The position numbers and the translations under genes were made by a program. From Bacillus sp. M6-12 (GTDB lineage: Bacteria; Bacillota; Bacilli; Bacillales; DSM-1321): a DNA stretch of 64,000 nt. The number at the start of each line of letters is the position of its first letter. Position 1 is the stretch's first letter. Of this stretch, positions 53,215 through 62,123 are shown piece after piece. The notes under the pieces are model-generated. The model saw only the letters and a program-made list of their open reading frames with translations. It ran no database searches and was not told the DNA's origin. The DNA is taken from NCBI RefSeq assembly GCF_002860285.1, contig NZ_PGVF01000004.1, positions 62,001 to 126,000 of the forward strand, read 5' to 3'.

Positions 53215-53406
53215 ATGGATGGCCGATATCGGAACAACCTGGACAAGGGAAACCGTGTCCAAATTGTATTAAAAGCAGACCAGAAAAGCGGCGCCCTTAC
53301 TGCCGGTGTTGTTAAAGATATTTTGACAAACTCTTCCTATCATCCACATGGCATTAAAGTCAGGCTGGAATCAGGACAGGTGGGACGGGTAAAAGTAATC
53401 GAATAA
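53215..53406 (+). CDS. ywbE: YwbE family protein (DUF2196)
   Basis: 63-residue protein that is almost entirely the YwbE/DUF2196 motif: GNRVQIVLKADQKSGALTAG, then VKDILTNSSYHPHGIKVRLE, SGQVGRVKVIE. Small beta-barrel likely; function not established. The ATG is 2 nt after the previous stop, implying coupling. Confidence 0.92.
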   Translation: MDGRYRNNLDKGNRVQIVLKADQKSGALTAGVVKDILTNSSYHPHGIKVRLESGQVGRVKVIE

Positions 53407-53468
53407 AGACATCCACTGTGCCAGTGAACTGGGACAGTTTTTTGTTTTCACCCTTCCTTTATCTCCTT

Positions 53469-54203
53469 TTACTTTTCCTGCTCTACCGAGATTCTGTCCA
53501 CCCTTCTTTCCCGGAATAACAGCCATAAAAACAGAAATAACACTACTGCAACTGCCTCCAGGGAGACAATATACCAAGGATAAGGCCCCAGCAAATCTAG
53601 CAAACTGCCGCTTGAAGGTTTTCTTCTTAAAAACATGTAATTTCCACCGACGAATTTATTAATCATAAAAATGACAGGAAGTAATAAATTCAAAAATACC
53701 ATCGTCCAGGCCAGACCCTTGATAGTCGGCCGATATCCCTTCACCCAAGTAAAATATAAGGCTGTTAAAATTATACCAATGTGAGTGTAAAAGAAATGAA
53801 AATAGCGGAAATGAGGGAAATCAATAAAAAGGACAGGTGTAAAAACTGCTTGCAGGCTTCCTGCAATCCCCGCAAAAAACACAAAGTCATAAACCCTTCT
53901 GTTCCCCGTCAAAAGCAAAACCACTGAAAGGATCAGGCTTACACTGCAAAGTTCAAGCGGAAGTGAATCAGAAAGGTCAAAGCTTCCTATACTGCTAATC
54001 CAAACATAGTATAAAGACTCAGTTATGATCAATGTAAAAGCAAACAACCGCTCCACAGTTTTACCGGATTTATTGATTTTCATGCTTCCGCTAAAAATAA
54101 GCAGAAGCCCTCCCATTATGCATAAGAAACCAATGGCAGCAAAGTGGGTCAATGAAAACATTTGAAAAACCGAGGAATCCCCGTCTCCCCATAACCTCTC
54201 CAT
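53469..54203 (-). CDS. ywaF: YwaF/TIGR02206 family membrane protein
   Basis: 244-residue integral membrane protein with about six to seven hydrophobic helices. Conserved FSLTHFAAIGFLCIMGGLLL, SDSLPLELCSVSLILSVVLL, FPHFRYFHFFYTHIGIILTA and NKFVGGNYMFLRRKPSSGSL (with GPYPWY following) identify the TIGR02206 family. Function unknown. ATG 54203 chosen (AGGGTGACTGGG upstream); an upstream in-frame ATG to 54245 adds 14 residues. Confidence 0.88.
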   Translation of the reverse strand: MERLWGDGDSSVFQMFSLTHFAAIGFLCIMGGLLLIFSGSMKINKSGKTVERLFAFTLIITESLYYVWISSIGSFDLSDSLPLELCSVSLILSVVLLLTGNRRVYDFVFFAGIAGSLQAVFTPVLFIDFPHFRYFHFFYTHIGIILTALYFTWVKGYRPTIKGLAWTMVFLNLLLPVIFMINKFVGGNYMFLRRKPSSGSLLDLLGPYPWYIVSLEAVAVVLFLFLWLLFRERRVDRISVEQEK

Positions 54204-54287
54204 CCCAGTCACCCTTTTTTCATGAAATTTATAAGCAAAAAGCATCCCAAATCCAGTGATTTCGAATGCTTGCCCTGAAAAACTATT

Positions 54288-54977
54288 TTACCGCAACAAA
54301 TCCAGCAATTCCTTTAGTTCGTTTTTTGTAAGATCGCGCCATTGGCCAATCTTTAAACTGCCGAGATTAATATTCATGATTCTGATTCGTTCAAGCCGGG
54401 TAACCCTGTATCCGAAAGCCTGGCACATTCTTCTGATCTGGCGATTCAGACCCTGAGTCAAAATAATTCGGAACACCCTATCGCTTACCTTGTATACCTC
54501 GCATGGCTTCGTAACCGTATCAAGAATTTCGACTCCGCTGGCCATTCCTTTTAAAAACGCTGGGGTTATCGGTTTATTTACAGTAACGACATACTCCTTA
54601 TCATGATTGTTTTCTGCCCTTAGGATTTGATTCACAATATCCCCGTCATTCGTAAGCAGGATTAATCCCTGTGAATCTTTATCCAATCTTCCAATTGGAA
54701 AAATACGTTCCGGGTGGTTTACAAAATCTATAATATTTCCTGGAATATGCAGTTCTGTGGTGGATGTAATCCCAACTGGCTTGTTTAACGCTATATAGAC
54801 TGTTTCTTTCTTCTTCCCAAGCAGCCTCCCATCAATCCTAACATCATCACCAGCTTCTGCCTGACTCCCTAGCTCAGCAATGGCGCCGTTAATAGTCACT
54901 CTTTTTGCTTCAACCAATTTGTCCGCTTCACGCCTTGAGCAAAAACCGCTTTCACTAATAAACTTATTTATTCTCAT
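54288..54977 (-). CDS. rluF: 23S rRNA pseudouridine synthase RluF-like (copy 1)
   Basis: 229-residue RsuA-family pseudouridine synthase. N-terminal S4 domain ([20 protein letters not shown]), catalytic motif [18 protein letters not shown] with the nucleophilic Asp, [11 protein letters not shown], and [18 protein letters not shown], where RluF/YmfC-like enzymes are distinguished from RluB/RsuA. Likely modifies a uridine near 2604 of 23S rRNA. ATG 54977 has AAGGA upstream. A close paralogue lies 2.7 kb away. Confidence 0.88.
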   Translation of the reverse strand: MRINKFISESGFCSRREADKLVEAKRVTINGAIAELGSQAEAGDDVRIDGRLLGKKKETVYIALNKPVGITSTTELHIPGNIIDFVNHPERIFPIGRLDKDSQGLILLTNDGDIVNQILRAENNHDKEYVVTVNKPITPAFLKGMASGVEILDTVTKPCEVYKVSDRVFRIILTQGLNRQIRRMCQAFGYRVTRLERIRIMNINLGSLKIGQWRDLTKNELKELLDLLR

Positions 54978-55211
54978 GACAAACCATTCCTTATGAGTTG
55001 TATGTGTATCATTGTACCACAATCAGGAAATTCCATTCTTAAGTTTATGTTCTTTAAATATTGATACCGGAACATTAATCTAGTTTCTGCCGAATAATAG
55101 TATGGAGTAAAGAGTACGCACCTTTACCAGCAGCCAAATCCTGCAGAAATGTGCATCTATTAAGCTGCAGGTGGCTGGCACTCATCACAAACGGAAAGGC
55201 AGTGTTGCTTA

Positions 55212-55880
55212 ATGTATGGAAGGCAAACTTTACCCGATTTTACTTATGCGCAGACAAGAAATAGCAGGGATATCTTGAAAGTTTCAGGTGAAGGATCGGT
55301 AACGGCCGCTCCAGACCGCGCCATTGTTACTGTTGGCGTTATAACTGAAGGAAATGATCCCGAGAAAGCACAAACTGAAAATGCCGCAGCAATAACAAGA
55401 ATTGTAAATGCACTTGTCGCAATCGGTATTCCCCGGGAAAACATTCGCACGGCTGATTACCGAATCGAACCGCAATACGACTATAAAGAGGGCCAGCAGA
55501 TTTTTAAAGGCTACAAAGTAACTCATTTACTTAGGATTACTGTTGAGAAAATTGAACAAACCGGAACTGTACTTGATACCGCTGTAAAAAACGGGGCAAA
55601 TTACGCAGCAAATATCGAATTCTCAATATCGAACCCCGAGGCATACTATAATCAGGCTTTATCCCTTGCTTTAAAAAATGCCTATGGAAAAGCAATTACC
55701 ATAGCCCAAACATTGGATGTCCATCTAATAGCCACCCCAATTCATGTTGAAGAGGTGTCGCAAGCACCGTCCCCGTTAACGTATAAATCAGCCGAGTTTG
55801 CCGCAATTCAGGCAACACAGATACAGCCTGGGGAGCAGACAATAAGTGCTCTCATTCGTGCACAATATATTTACAGCTAA
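55212..55880 (+). CDS. SIMPL domain protein (DUF541)
   Basis: 222-residue protein of the SIMPL/YggE family. KVSGEGSVTAAPDRAIVTVG at the start of the domain, NIRTADYRIEPQYDYKEGQQ, ANIEFSISNPEAYYNQALSL and LALKNAYGKAITIAQTLDVH follow the family order. No signal peptide, unlike many homologues. Implicated in oxidative or stress tolerance in other bacteria; mechanism unknown. The spacing to AAAGG upstream is long (13 nt), and a stem-loop with CCTGCAG/CTGCAGG arms lies at about 55136-55173. Confidence 0.87.
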   Translation: MYGRQTLPDFTYAQTRNSRDILKVSGEGSVTAAPDRAIVTVGVITEGNDPEKAQTENAAAITRIVNALVAIGIPRENIRTADYRIEPQYDYKEGQQIFKGYKVTHLLRITVEKIEQTGTVLDTAVKNGANYAANIEFSISNPEAYYNQALSLALKNAYGKAITIAQTLDVHLIATPIHVEEVSQAPSPLTYKSAEFAAIQATQIQPGEQTISALIRAQYIYS

Positions 55881-55898
55881 GTATTATTTACACCTTTG

Positions 55899-55932
55899 AC
55901 AAAAAGGCAAGGGATGAAAGTCCCTTGCCTCC
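55899..55932 (-). terminator. Terminator shared by SIMPL gene and purU
   Basis: GGCAAGGGA/TCCCTTGCC arms; T run on the minus strand, weaker on the plus strand. Confidence 0.82.
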
Positions 55933-55936
55933 ATGA

Positions 55937-56830
55937 TTAAAATATAACAGTCTTATTTTCATGAACAATAACACGGTCTTCCAGATGCCATTTTACCGCG
56001 CGGGCCAGGACACTCCGTTCAATCGAACGACCGATCTTTTTTAAGTCCTCGGCGTTATCACGATGATTTACCCGTTCAATTCCCTGCTCAATAATCGGCC
56101 CCTCGTCAAGATCATTAGTCACATAATGCGAGGTCGCCCCTATCAGCTTTACTCCCCTGTTAAAGGCGCGCTCATATGGTTTGGCTCCGATGAACGCCGG
56201 CAAAAACGAGTGATGGATATTGATAATCCTGTTTGGAAGTGCGGCCACAAATTCAGGAGTAAGAATTTGCATATAGCGGGCCAGCACAACTAAATCAATC
56301 TTATATTCCTCCAGCAGCTCCAGCTGTCTTTTTTCTGTTTCTTTGCGTATATCCTTGTTCGCCGGTATGTAATAGAACGGGATATTCAGTGATTCCACAA
56401 CCTCACGCGAATCCTCATGGTTGCTGATAACCAATGCAATGTCAGTTATTAAATCACCGCTTTGCCACTCCCAAAGAAGCTCCAGCAGGCAATGAGGTTC
56501 ATTAGAGAGGAATATAGCTGTCCGTTTAATATCGCTTACATCCGAAAATTTCCACTCCATTGAAAAAGATTCTCCTATTTCACGGAATTCCTTTTCCATT
56601 TCCTTTGCTTTTGACTTTAAATCAGGACATTCAAATTCAATTCGTGTAAAAAAAGTGCCTCCCTCCGGGTTGAGCGAATACTGGCTAAGCTCAATGATAT
56701 TCGCTTGAAATCTCCATAAAAAATTAGATACAGAGGCCACTATCCCAGGCTGGTCAGGGCACTTGATTACAAGGCGGCCAATATTTTCATTCCTTTTCCG
56801 AAATTCATTTAATTGTTCTGTAATGTTCAT
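55937..56830 (-). CDS. purU: Formyltetrahydrofolate deformylase PurU
   Basis: 297-residue enzyme hydrolysing 10-formyl-THF to THF and formate. N-terminal ACT domain (RLVIKCPDQPGIVASVSNFL, residues about 19-100) and a GART-like catalytic domain with LVVLARYMQILTPEF, NIHHSFLPAFIGAKPYERAF (catalytic His) and GATSHYVTNDLDEGPIIEQ (catalytic Asp). Length matches Bacillus PurU. Faces the SIMPL gene across a shared terminator. Confidence 0.96.
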   Translation of the reverse strand: MNITEQLNEFRKRNENIGRLVIKCPDQPGIVASVSNFLWRFQANIIELSQYSLNPEGGTFFTRIEFECPDLKSKAKEMEKEFREIGESFSMEWKFSDVSDIKRTAIFLSNEPHCLLELLWEWQSGDLITDIALVISNHEDSREVVESLNIPFYYIPANKDIRKETEKRQLELLEEYKIDLVVLARYMQILTPEFVAALPNRIINIHHSFLPAFIGAKPYERAFNRGVKLIGATSHYVTNDLDEGPIIEQGIERVNHRDNAEDLKKIGRSIERSVLARAVKWHLEDRVIVHENKTVIF

Positions 56831-56943
56831 GCCATTATCCCTTCTTCATAAGCTTTTAATTAAATATTATAACGGTATACCACCGGTAAAAGATCTAAAT
56901 TTTTATATAATTTATCTTTTTTCATAAAGTTTTAATAAAAGCT

Positions 56944-57633
56944 TTAGTCCAATTGTTTCTTCATTTCCTCAAGCTCACTGCTATTCAGATGCCGATACTG
57001 TCCAGACGGAAGGTCCCCAAGCTCTATATTCATAATCCGTACCCGCTTTAGCTTCAAAACCCGATATCCAAGCTCTTTACTCATCCGGCGAATTTGTCTG
57101 TTTAAACCTTGTGTAAGAACAATCCTAAAGATATATTCACTTATCAGCGAAGTTTCACACGGCTTAGTTACCGTACCCAGAATTTTAACACCCGCTGCCA
57201 TTCTTTCTAAAAAATCCTCAGTTACATGCTTGTCCACGGTTACGATATACTCCTTGCTGTGATTGTGTTCTGAGCGCATCATTTTATTAACAATATCACC
57301 ATCATTCGTCAATAGGATTAATCCTTCAGAAGCTTTGTCAAGTCTGCCCACCGGGAAAACCCGTTCAGGATAATTGATGAAATCTATGAGATTGTCCGGT
57401 ACATTTGGCTGCGCCGTACAGGTTATCCCTGGCGGTTTATTTAATGCCAAATAAATCGGCATCCCTTTTTGAGGAATTGGGCTGCCATCGATCAGCACCT
57501 CATCCCCTTCTGCTATCTCACTGTCATGTACGGCACCTGCACCATTAATAGTAACCCGTTTATCCTTAATCAGCTTGTCTGTGGTTCTTCTGGAACAGTA
57601 TCCGGTCAAACTAATATACTTCTGTATCCTCAT
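56944..57633 (-). CDS. 23S rRNA pseudouridine synthase RluF-like (copy 2)
   Basis: 229-residue paralogue of the enzyme at 54.3-55.0 kb. S4 domain RIQKYISLTGYCSRRTTDKL, catalytic [47 protein letters not shown]. Same length and aligned end to end, so it arose by duplication or separate acquisition of an RluF-type gene. One copy may have a different target uridine; which is the true RluF cannot be told. Confidence 0.87.
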   Translation of the reverse strand: MRIQKYISLTGYCSRRTTDKLIKDKRVTINGAGAVHDSEIAEGDEVLIDGSPIPQKGMPIYLALNKPPGITCTAQPNVPDNLIDFINYPERVFPVGRLDKASEGLILLTNDGDIVNKMMRSEHNHSKEYIVTVDKHVTEDFLERMAAGVKILGTVTKPCETSLISEYIFRIVLTQGLNRQIRRMSKELGYRVLKLKRVRIMNIELGDLPSGQYRHLNSSELEEMKKQLD

Positions 57634-57736
57634 ATCGAAAAAACCCTTCTGTTCAGCTATATAGAACTTTTAACATGTTTATTATTGTCATGCCTGCACA
57701 TCTGTAATGCAACTATTATCCTCGCAAATAACCTGT

Positions 57737-57755
57737 TTTGATTTCAATAATCAAA
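57737..57755 (+). promoter_or_regulatory. Palindrome upstream of amino acid ABC operon
   Basis: TTTGATT-TCAAT-AATCAAA, perfect 7-bp arms, just before a TTTACA hexamer (57762-57767). Possible repressor site; regulator unknown. Confidence 0.35.
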
Positions 57756-57834
57756 CCATTTTTTACATGATGATTACAAGGATTTAATTAGGGGTAAGAA
57801 CAAGTATGCTCACTAAATAGCTTATGGATAGAAC

Positions 57835-57980
57835 AGCGTAAGCTATATTATGCCGCGGCTTTAGGCATTCAATAATGATTTAGAGGGATTTGGCAACACT
57901 CTGGCTCCCTAAAGCAGCCATGGTACTAACTTAACACGTTACGGGCCTGCTCCACAGCTTAGTTGCACGCAGCTTACGCT
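57835..57980 (+). ncRNA. Candidate structured leader of the ABC operon
   Basis: AGCGTAAGCT (57835-57844) and AGCTTACGCT (57971-57980) are perfect 10-bp complements closing a 126-nt region that contains at least three further stems: TGCC/GGCA near 57857-57871, TTTAGAGGGA/TCCCTAAA near 57880-57915, and AGCAG/CTGCT near 57915-57955. It matches no riboswitch consensus I know. It ends about 60 nt before the first gene, so a cis-regulatory RNA is possible. Confidence 0.4.
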
Positions 57981-58041
57981 CAACAGTATTTTAAGTGAAA
58001 AATAAACTTGCATATTAAACAAAGGGGGATATTAAATCAGC

Positions 58042-58821
58042 ATGCGAAAAAAAGCAAAGCTTTTTCTATCATCTATCTTTCTTTTCGGCCTCTTGGCCGG
58101 CTGCGCTGAGAAAGATAGACTTTCAGATGGATCAGAGCTGATCGATAAAGAAACATTCGTTTATGCGGCGTCCGGTGAGTTTAAACCGTTCAGCTACACA
58201 ACAGATGATATGGAATTAACCGGATTTGATATAGAAGTCGGCAAGGAAGTGGCCAAGGAATTAGGGTTAAAGCCAGTTGAAAAACGGTTAAAGTTTAAAG
58301 GAATCGTTGAAGGTGTGAAAACCGGGCGCGCAGATGCTGCCGTCGCAAGTCACACAATAAACGAACTGCGGGCAAAACATGTTGCTTTCTCCACTCCATA
58401 CTATTACTCAGGCCCGCAAATTTTCGTAAGACCTGACAGCGGGATTAAAACCGTAGATGACCTGAAAGGCAAGGAGGTTGCGGCGGCAAAAGGGTCTACT
58501 TATGCTGATACCGCTGCGCAATATACCGATAACGTTAAAGTTTATGACAGTGATATAACCGCTCTGAAGGCCCTTGACGGCGGGCGCCATGATGCCGTCA
58601 TTACGGACTTTGTTACAGGAAAAACAGCAGCAAAGGAAGGCTTTAAGATTGAAGGGCGGCAGTTAATCGAACGAAGTGAACAAGCCATCGTTCTGCCCAA
58701 AGATAATCCAAAACTGCTGAAACGTGTTAATGAGGCATTGGAAAACCTTCGTCAGGATGGGACTCTAGCCAAAATAAGCCAAAAATACTTTGGTGAAGAT
58801 ATCACAACAAAACCGGAATAA
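58042..58821 (+). CDS. Amino acid ABC transporter substrate-binding lipoprotein
   Basis: 259-residue polar amino acid binding protein. Lipobox LLAGC (Cys about residue 21). SBP family 3 features: ASGEFKPFSYTTDDMELTGF, DIEVGKEVAKELGLKPVEKR, KTGRADAAVASHTIN, GKEVAAAKGSTYADTA and the end NEALENLRQDGTLAKISQKY. First gene of the SBP-permease-ATPase operon. The ligand could be Gln, Arg, cystine or similar; it cannot be settled. Confidence 0.93.
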   Translation: MRKKAKLFLSSIFLFGLLAGCAEKDRLSDGSELIDKETFVYAASGEFKPFSYTTDDMELTGFDIEVGKEVAKELGLKPVEKRLKFKGIVEGVKTGRADAAVASHTINELRAKHVAFSTPYYYSGPQIFVRPDSGIKTVDDLKGKEVAAAKGSTYADTAAQYTDNVKVYDSDITALKALDGGRHDAVITDFVTGKTAAKEGFKIEGRQLIERSEQAIVLPKDNPKLLKRVNEALENLRQDGTLAKISQKYFGEDITTKPE

Positions 58822-58841
58822 ATAGAAAGGAAGTCGTTCAT

Positions 58842-59507
58842 TTGCCTAGTTTTTCTCATTTTTTTAATACGTTAATTGAAAATAAATCTGTTTTTATTGA
58901 AGCGATGCTGCTCACTTTGGAGCTAACAGCTGTTTCGATTTTAGTCGGTATCGTAATTGGCCTCTTCTTTGCCTTATTAAAAATTTCCAATATAAAGGTC
59001 CTTGGCTGGATTTCGGATATTTATGTTTACCTGGTAAGGGGCACCCCGCTTATTGTGCAGATTTTCATTTTATACTTTGGAATTAGCGGTATTTTTCTAA
59101 TACCTGATTTCTGGGCTGCTGCCCTTGCGCTAGCCTTTCATAACGGCGCATATATTGCTGAGATTTTCCGCGGGACAATCCAGTCCATTGACAAAGGCCA
59201 GATGGAGGCTGCACGTTCGCTTGGGATGAGCAAATCTTTGGCACTTCGCCGAATCATACTGCCTCAGGCATTCAGAAGAGCCCTTCCACCGTTAGGTAAC
59301 CAATTCATTATCGGCTTGAAGGATTCCTCACTGGCGGCTTTCATTTCAATGAACGAGCTCTTCAACGTAGCTACTACACTTGGATCTAATAACTTTGACG
59401 AAATGACATATTTATTGATTGTAGCCGTTTACTACCTGATTTTAGTAGCCGTGCTGACACTCATTGTAAATGTAATTGAGCGAAAACTAGCAGTAAGTGA
59501 CCGATAG
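58842..59507 (+). CDS. Amino acid ABC transporter permease
   Basis: 221-residue HisMQ-type permease with about five helices. LTLELTAVSILVGIVIGLFF, VYLVRGTPLIVQIFILYFG and the cytoplasmic EAA loop GQMEAARSLGMSKSLALRRI with ILPQAFRRALPPLGNQFI. TTG start with AGAAAGGAAG upstream, 20 nt after the binding-protein gene. Forms a homodimeric channel with the ATPase. Confidence 0.93.
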   Translation: MPSFSHFFNTLIENKSVFIEAMLLTLELTAVSILVGIVIGLFFALLKISNIKVLGWISDIYVYLVRGTPLIVQIFILYFGISGIFLIPDFWAAALALAFHNGAYIAEIFRGTIQSIDKGQMEAARSLGMSKSLALRRIILPQAFRRALPPLGNQFIIGLKDSSLAAFISMNELFNVATTLGSNNFDEMTYLLIVAVYYLILVAVLTLIVNVIERKLAVSDR

Positions 59508-59518
59508 GAGGATTTTAA

Positions 59519-60262
59519 TTGAGTGCAAAAACAATGATACGTATCAAAAACTTAAATAAATCTTTCGGCGACCTACATGTGTTGAAGGATATAGATATGA
59601 AGGTGCTGGAAAGCGATGTTGTCTGCCTGATTGGATCGAGTGGGTCAGGAAAAAGCACATTGCTGCGCTGCCTGAACTTTTTAGAAAAAAGAGACAGCGG
59701 ACAAATTGTGATTGAAGGCGAGGAAATTCTCCCTGAATCCCATGATATTAATAAAGTCCGTGAAAAGGTTGGAATGGTGTTTCAGCACTTCCACCTGTTC
59801 CCCCACATGACTGTTCTTGAAAATATTATCGAGGCGCCTATACACGTTAAAAAAGTGCCGAAAAACCAGGCTATTCTAGAAGCAAAAGAGCTGCTGAATA
59901 AAGTTGGATTAGCCGATAAGGCCGATGTTTACCCTAGTAAACTATCAGGCGGCCAAAAACAGCGTGTCGCTATCGCCCGTGCATTAGCGATGAAGCCTGA
60001 TATCCTGCTTTTTGATGAACCAACCTCAGCACTGGACCCCGAGCTTGTAGGCGAGGTTTTGACGACAATGAAGGAGCTTGCGGAGGAAGGTATGACCATG
60101 GTAGTAGTTACCCATGAAATGGGGTTTGCCCGTGAGGTCGGTGACTGGATCATCTTTATGTCAGAAGGAAGAATCATTGAAAGTGCCCCTTCAGACCAAT
60201 TTTTCAACAATCCAAAGGAAGAACGAACAAAGGAATTCTTAAGCACTACGGATTTGAAGTAA
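59519..60262 (+). CDS. Amino acid ABC transporter ATP-binding protein
   Basis: 247-residue GlnQ-type ATPase. Walker [35 protein letters not shown], signature [15 protein letters not shown], Walker [20 protein letters not shown], switch [15 protein letters not shown] start with AGGAGG 7-8 nt upstream. Last gene of the operon; repeat F begins 3 nt after its stop. Confidence 0.95.
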   Translation: MSAKTMIRIKNLNKSFGDLHVLKDIDMKVLESDVVCLIGSSGSGKSTLLRCLNFLEKRDSGQIVIEGEEILPESHDINKVREKVGMVFQHFHLFPHMTVLENIIEAPIHVKKVPKNQAILEAKELLNKVGLADKADVYPSKLSGGQKQRVAIARALAMKPDILLFDEPTSALDPELVGEVLTTMKELAEEGMTMVVVTHEMGFAREVGDWIIFMSEGRIIESAPSDQFFNNPKEERTKEFLSTTDLK

Positions 60263-60622
60263 TCAGGAAAAGCGCAAGCGCCCTTGAAAGAGGAAGAACG
60301 GCTAAGGTCGCCACGTCCTCACAAAGGAACGTCGACTAAGTTCTGGCAGGGTTGTAACATAAAGCCGTTACAACCTCCGTCCTGTGCACGTCGACACCAG
60401 CACATCCTCACAAAGCCGCCGCTTTGTTCTTGCGATGGGTCGCTGGCGTAGCGTTCCTTGTCCTGTGCAAGTCCGGCAAGCATAAGACCAGCACTGGCGG
60501 AAGGCGATTTTTGCCTTCTGAAGATGTTGGCTTATGACCAAGGTTGTACAGCACTTGGTTACAGCACTCGAGGCGCTGGGGCTAGACAACTGTATATGTT
60601 AAAAACGTTGTTTTTTTCTTAT
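60263..60622 (+). repeat. Dispersed modular repeat, copy F, abutting ABC ATPase stop
   Basis: About 360 nt, sense orientation: TCAGGAAAAGCGCAAGCGCC right after the stop; GTTGTAACATAAAGCCGTTACAAC module at 60353-60376; CAAAGCCGCCGCTTTG module near 60412; CATAAGACC...GGCTTATG hairpin at about 60481-60536; ending GAGGCGCTGGGGCTAGACAA and a T-rich tail. Contains nearly every module known in the family. Confidence 0.87.
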
Positions 60623-60630
60623 CTCTAAAA

Positions 60631-60657
60631 GAAAGCATGGGCGTTCCATGCTTTTTC
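60631..60657 (+). terminator. Terminator of the amino acid ABC operon
   Basis: AAAGCATGG/CCATGCTTT arms with a 5-nt loop and TT following, after repeat F. Confidence 0.8.
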
Positions 60658-60778
60658 AGGTTAAACGAAAAAATATTGCTTTATAGCTTGAAAGAGGCTG
60701 TTTGAGGATATAAGTCATAATGGTTGAGGACATTGCCAGGCGCCAACAAGTCTTTTATCGAAAGTGAGGTTGATGAAA

Positions 60779-61885
60779 GTGCCGAATTCTAAGTATTTTC
60801 GGATTGGATATGCGATTATCATAGTTTTAGTTATTATCATGCTGGCAACGAAGGTTGATTTTATCTTTCATCCTTTAGGTATCTTTTTTGAAACTCTATT
60901 TTTCCCATTTTTAATATCGGGAGTGCTGTTTTACTTGCTGCGGCCCATCGTCTTCTTCCTCCATGATAGAAAAGTGCCGAAAACTTTATCGATTCTGCTC
61001 ATTTACTTGCTTGTGATCGGCCTGGGAATCACAGCTGTCCTTCTCGTTGGGCCCGAACTGCAGAAGCAGACAAAAAGTTTAATAGATAATTCACCAAAGC
61101 TGATTGAGACAATGCAGACTAAAACAAATGAACTAAAGGAAAGCCAATGGTTTTCAAGGTTCCAGGAAAACGAGTATCTTACCGTTGATAGCATCAATAC
61201 AAGAATTAGTGAGTATTTTAAATCCAATGTGTCGGATATCGGTTCAAAGGTTTCAAACGCGTTTGGAATGCTAACCAGTATCATTACTGTGATTGTCACC
61301 GTTCCTTTCATTGTGTTTTATCTGCTAAAGGACGGCGAAGGGGCATCAAGCAACGTACTGAAATTTCTGCCTTATTTTCAGGCGGAGGAAGCGAAGAAGA
61401 TTGTCAGGGATATGGATAGTGCCTTAAGCTCCTATATCCAGGGCCAGGCAATTGTTTCATTTATCGTTGGGGTCATGATGTATATTGGCTATTTAATTAT
61501 CGGACTTGATTACTCTCTCATTCTTGCTTTTATAGCGATGCTGACAAATGTCATTCCTTTTATTGGGCCTTTTATTGCGATCGTCCCAGCGCTGGCTATT
61601 GCTTTTATGACTTCTCCCTTTATGGCGCTTAAAGTCGTCATCGTAGCGGTTATCGTCCAGCAAATAGATGGCAATGTATCCTCTCCGCTCATAATGGGAC
61701 GGAAGCTGGACCTTCACCCGCTCACCATCATCCTGCTTCTTTTAGTCGCCGGCAATATGGCTGGCCTGGTAGGCATGATTGTAGCAGTCCCCGTCTATGC
61801 TGTATTGAAGGTGATCGCAAGCCATGCCTATCGGCTTTATTTGCTTCGCAAAGTGAGAAAGGACAATATTATTGAAGTGGAATAA
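60779..61885 (+). CDS. AI-2E family transporter
   Basis: 368-residue polytopic membrane protein of the AI-2E/TqsA family, about eight helices. An N-terminal helix pair (IGYAIIIVLVIIMLATKVDF), a cytosolic/periplasmic stretch (residues about 90-150), then VTVPFIVFYLLKDGE, GYLIIGLDYSLILAFIAMLT, NVIPFIGPFIAIVPALAIAF and GNMAGLVGMIVAVPVYAVLK, all typical. Members export autoinducer-2 or act as Na+/H+ antiporters; the substrate is unknown. GTG 60779 chosen because GAGGT lies 8 nt upstream; an earlier GTG at 60764 has none. Confidence 0.9.
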   Translation: MPNSKYFRIGYAIIIVLVIIMLATKVDFIFHPLGIFFETLFFPFLISGVLFYLLRPIVFFLHDRKVPKTLSILLIYLLVIGLGITAVLLVGPELQKQTKSLIDNSPKLIETMQTKTNELKESQWFSRFQENEYLTVDSINTRISEYFKSNVSDIGSKVSNAFGMLTSIITVIVTVPFIVFYLLKDGEGASSNVLKFLPYFQAEEAKKIVRDMDSALSSYIQGQAIVSFIVGVMMYIGYLIIGLDYSLILAFIAMLTNVIPFIGPFIAIVPALAIAFMTSPFMALKVVIVAVIVQQIDGNVSSPLIMGRKLDLHPLTIILLLLVAGNMAGLVGMIVAVPVYAVLKVIASHAYRLYLLRKVRKDNIIEVE

Positions 61886-61888
61886 AGC

Positions 61889-61934
61889 AAAGAACACTCT
61901 ATCAAAGCGTTTCAGTGAGAGAGTGTTCTTTTTA
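61889..61934 (+). terminator. Terminator after AI-2E transporter gene
   Basis: AAGAACACTCT/AGAGTGTTCTT arms followed by TTTATATTTC. Confidence 0.88.
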
Positions 61935-62123
61935 TATTTCATTGACTTATCCTTAATTAAAAAAGTTAAAAATTATAGAAACTCTTTCAGTTTTACACCC
62001 AATCAGTTACTTATCTGCGTTCTATTGGCACTTATAGGGTTAAAAGCCATTGAAGCATGGAAAAATGTATGTATTTATGTTATATATAAAAGAATTAATA
62101 CAAACGAAAGAGGTCGAATTTAG

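Noticed and set aside
57634..58041. Known riboswitch or T-box before the amino acid ABC operon
   Set aside because: No SAM, lysine, glycine or glutamine riboswitch core and no T-box GGTGGNACCGCG element; kept only as an unassigned structured leader.
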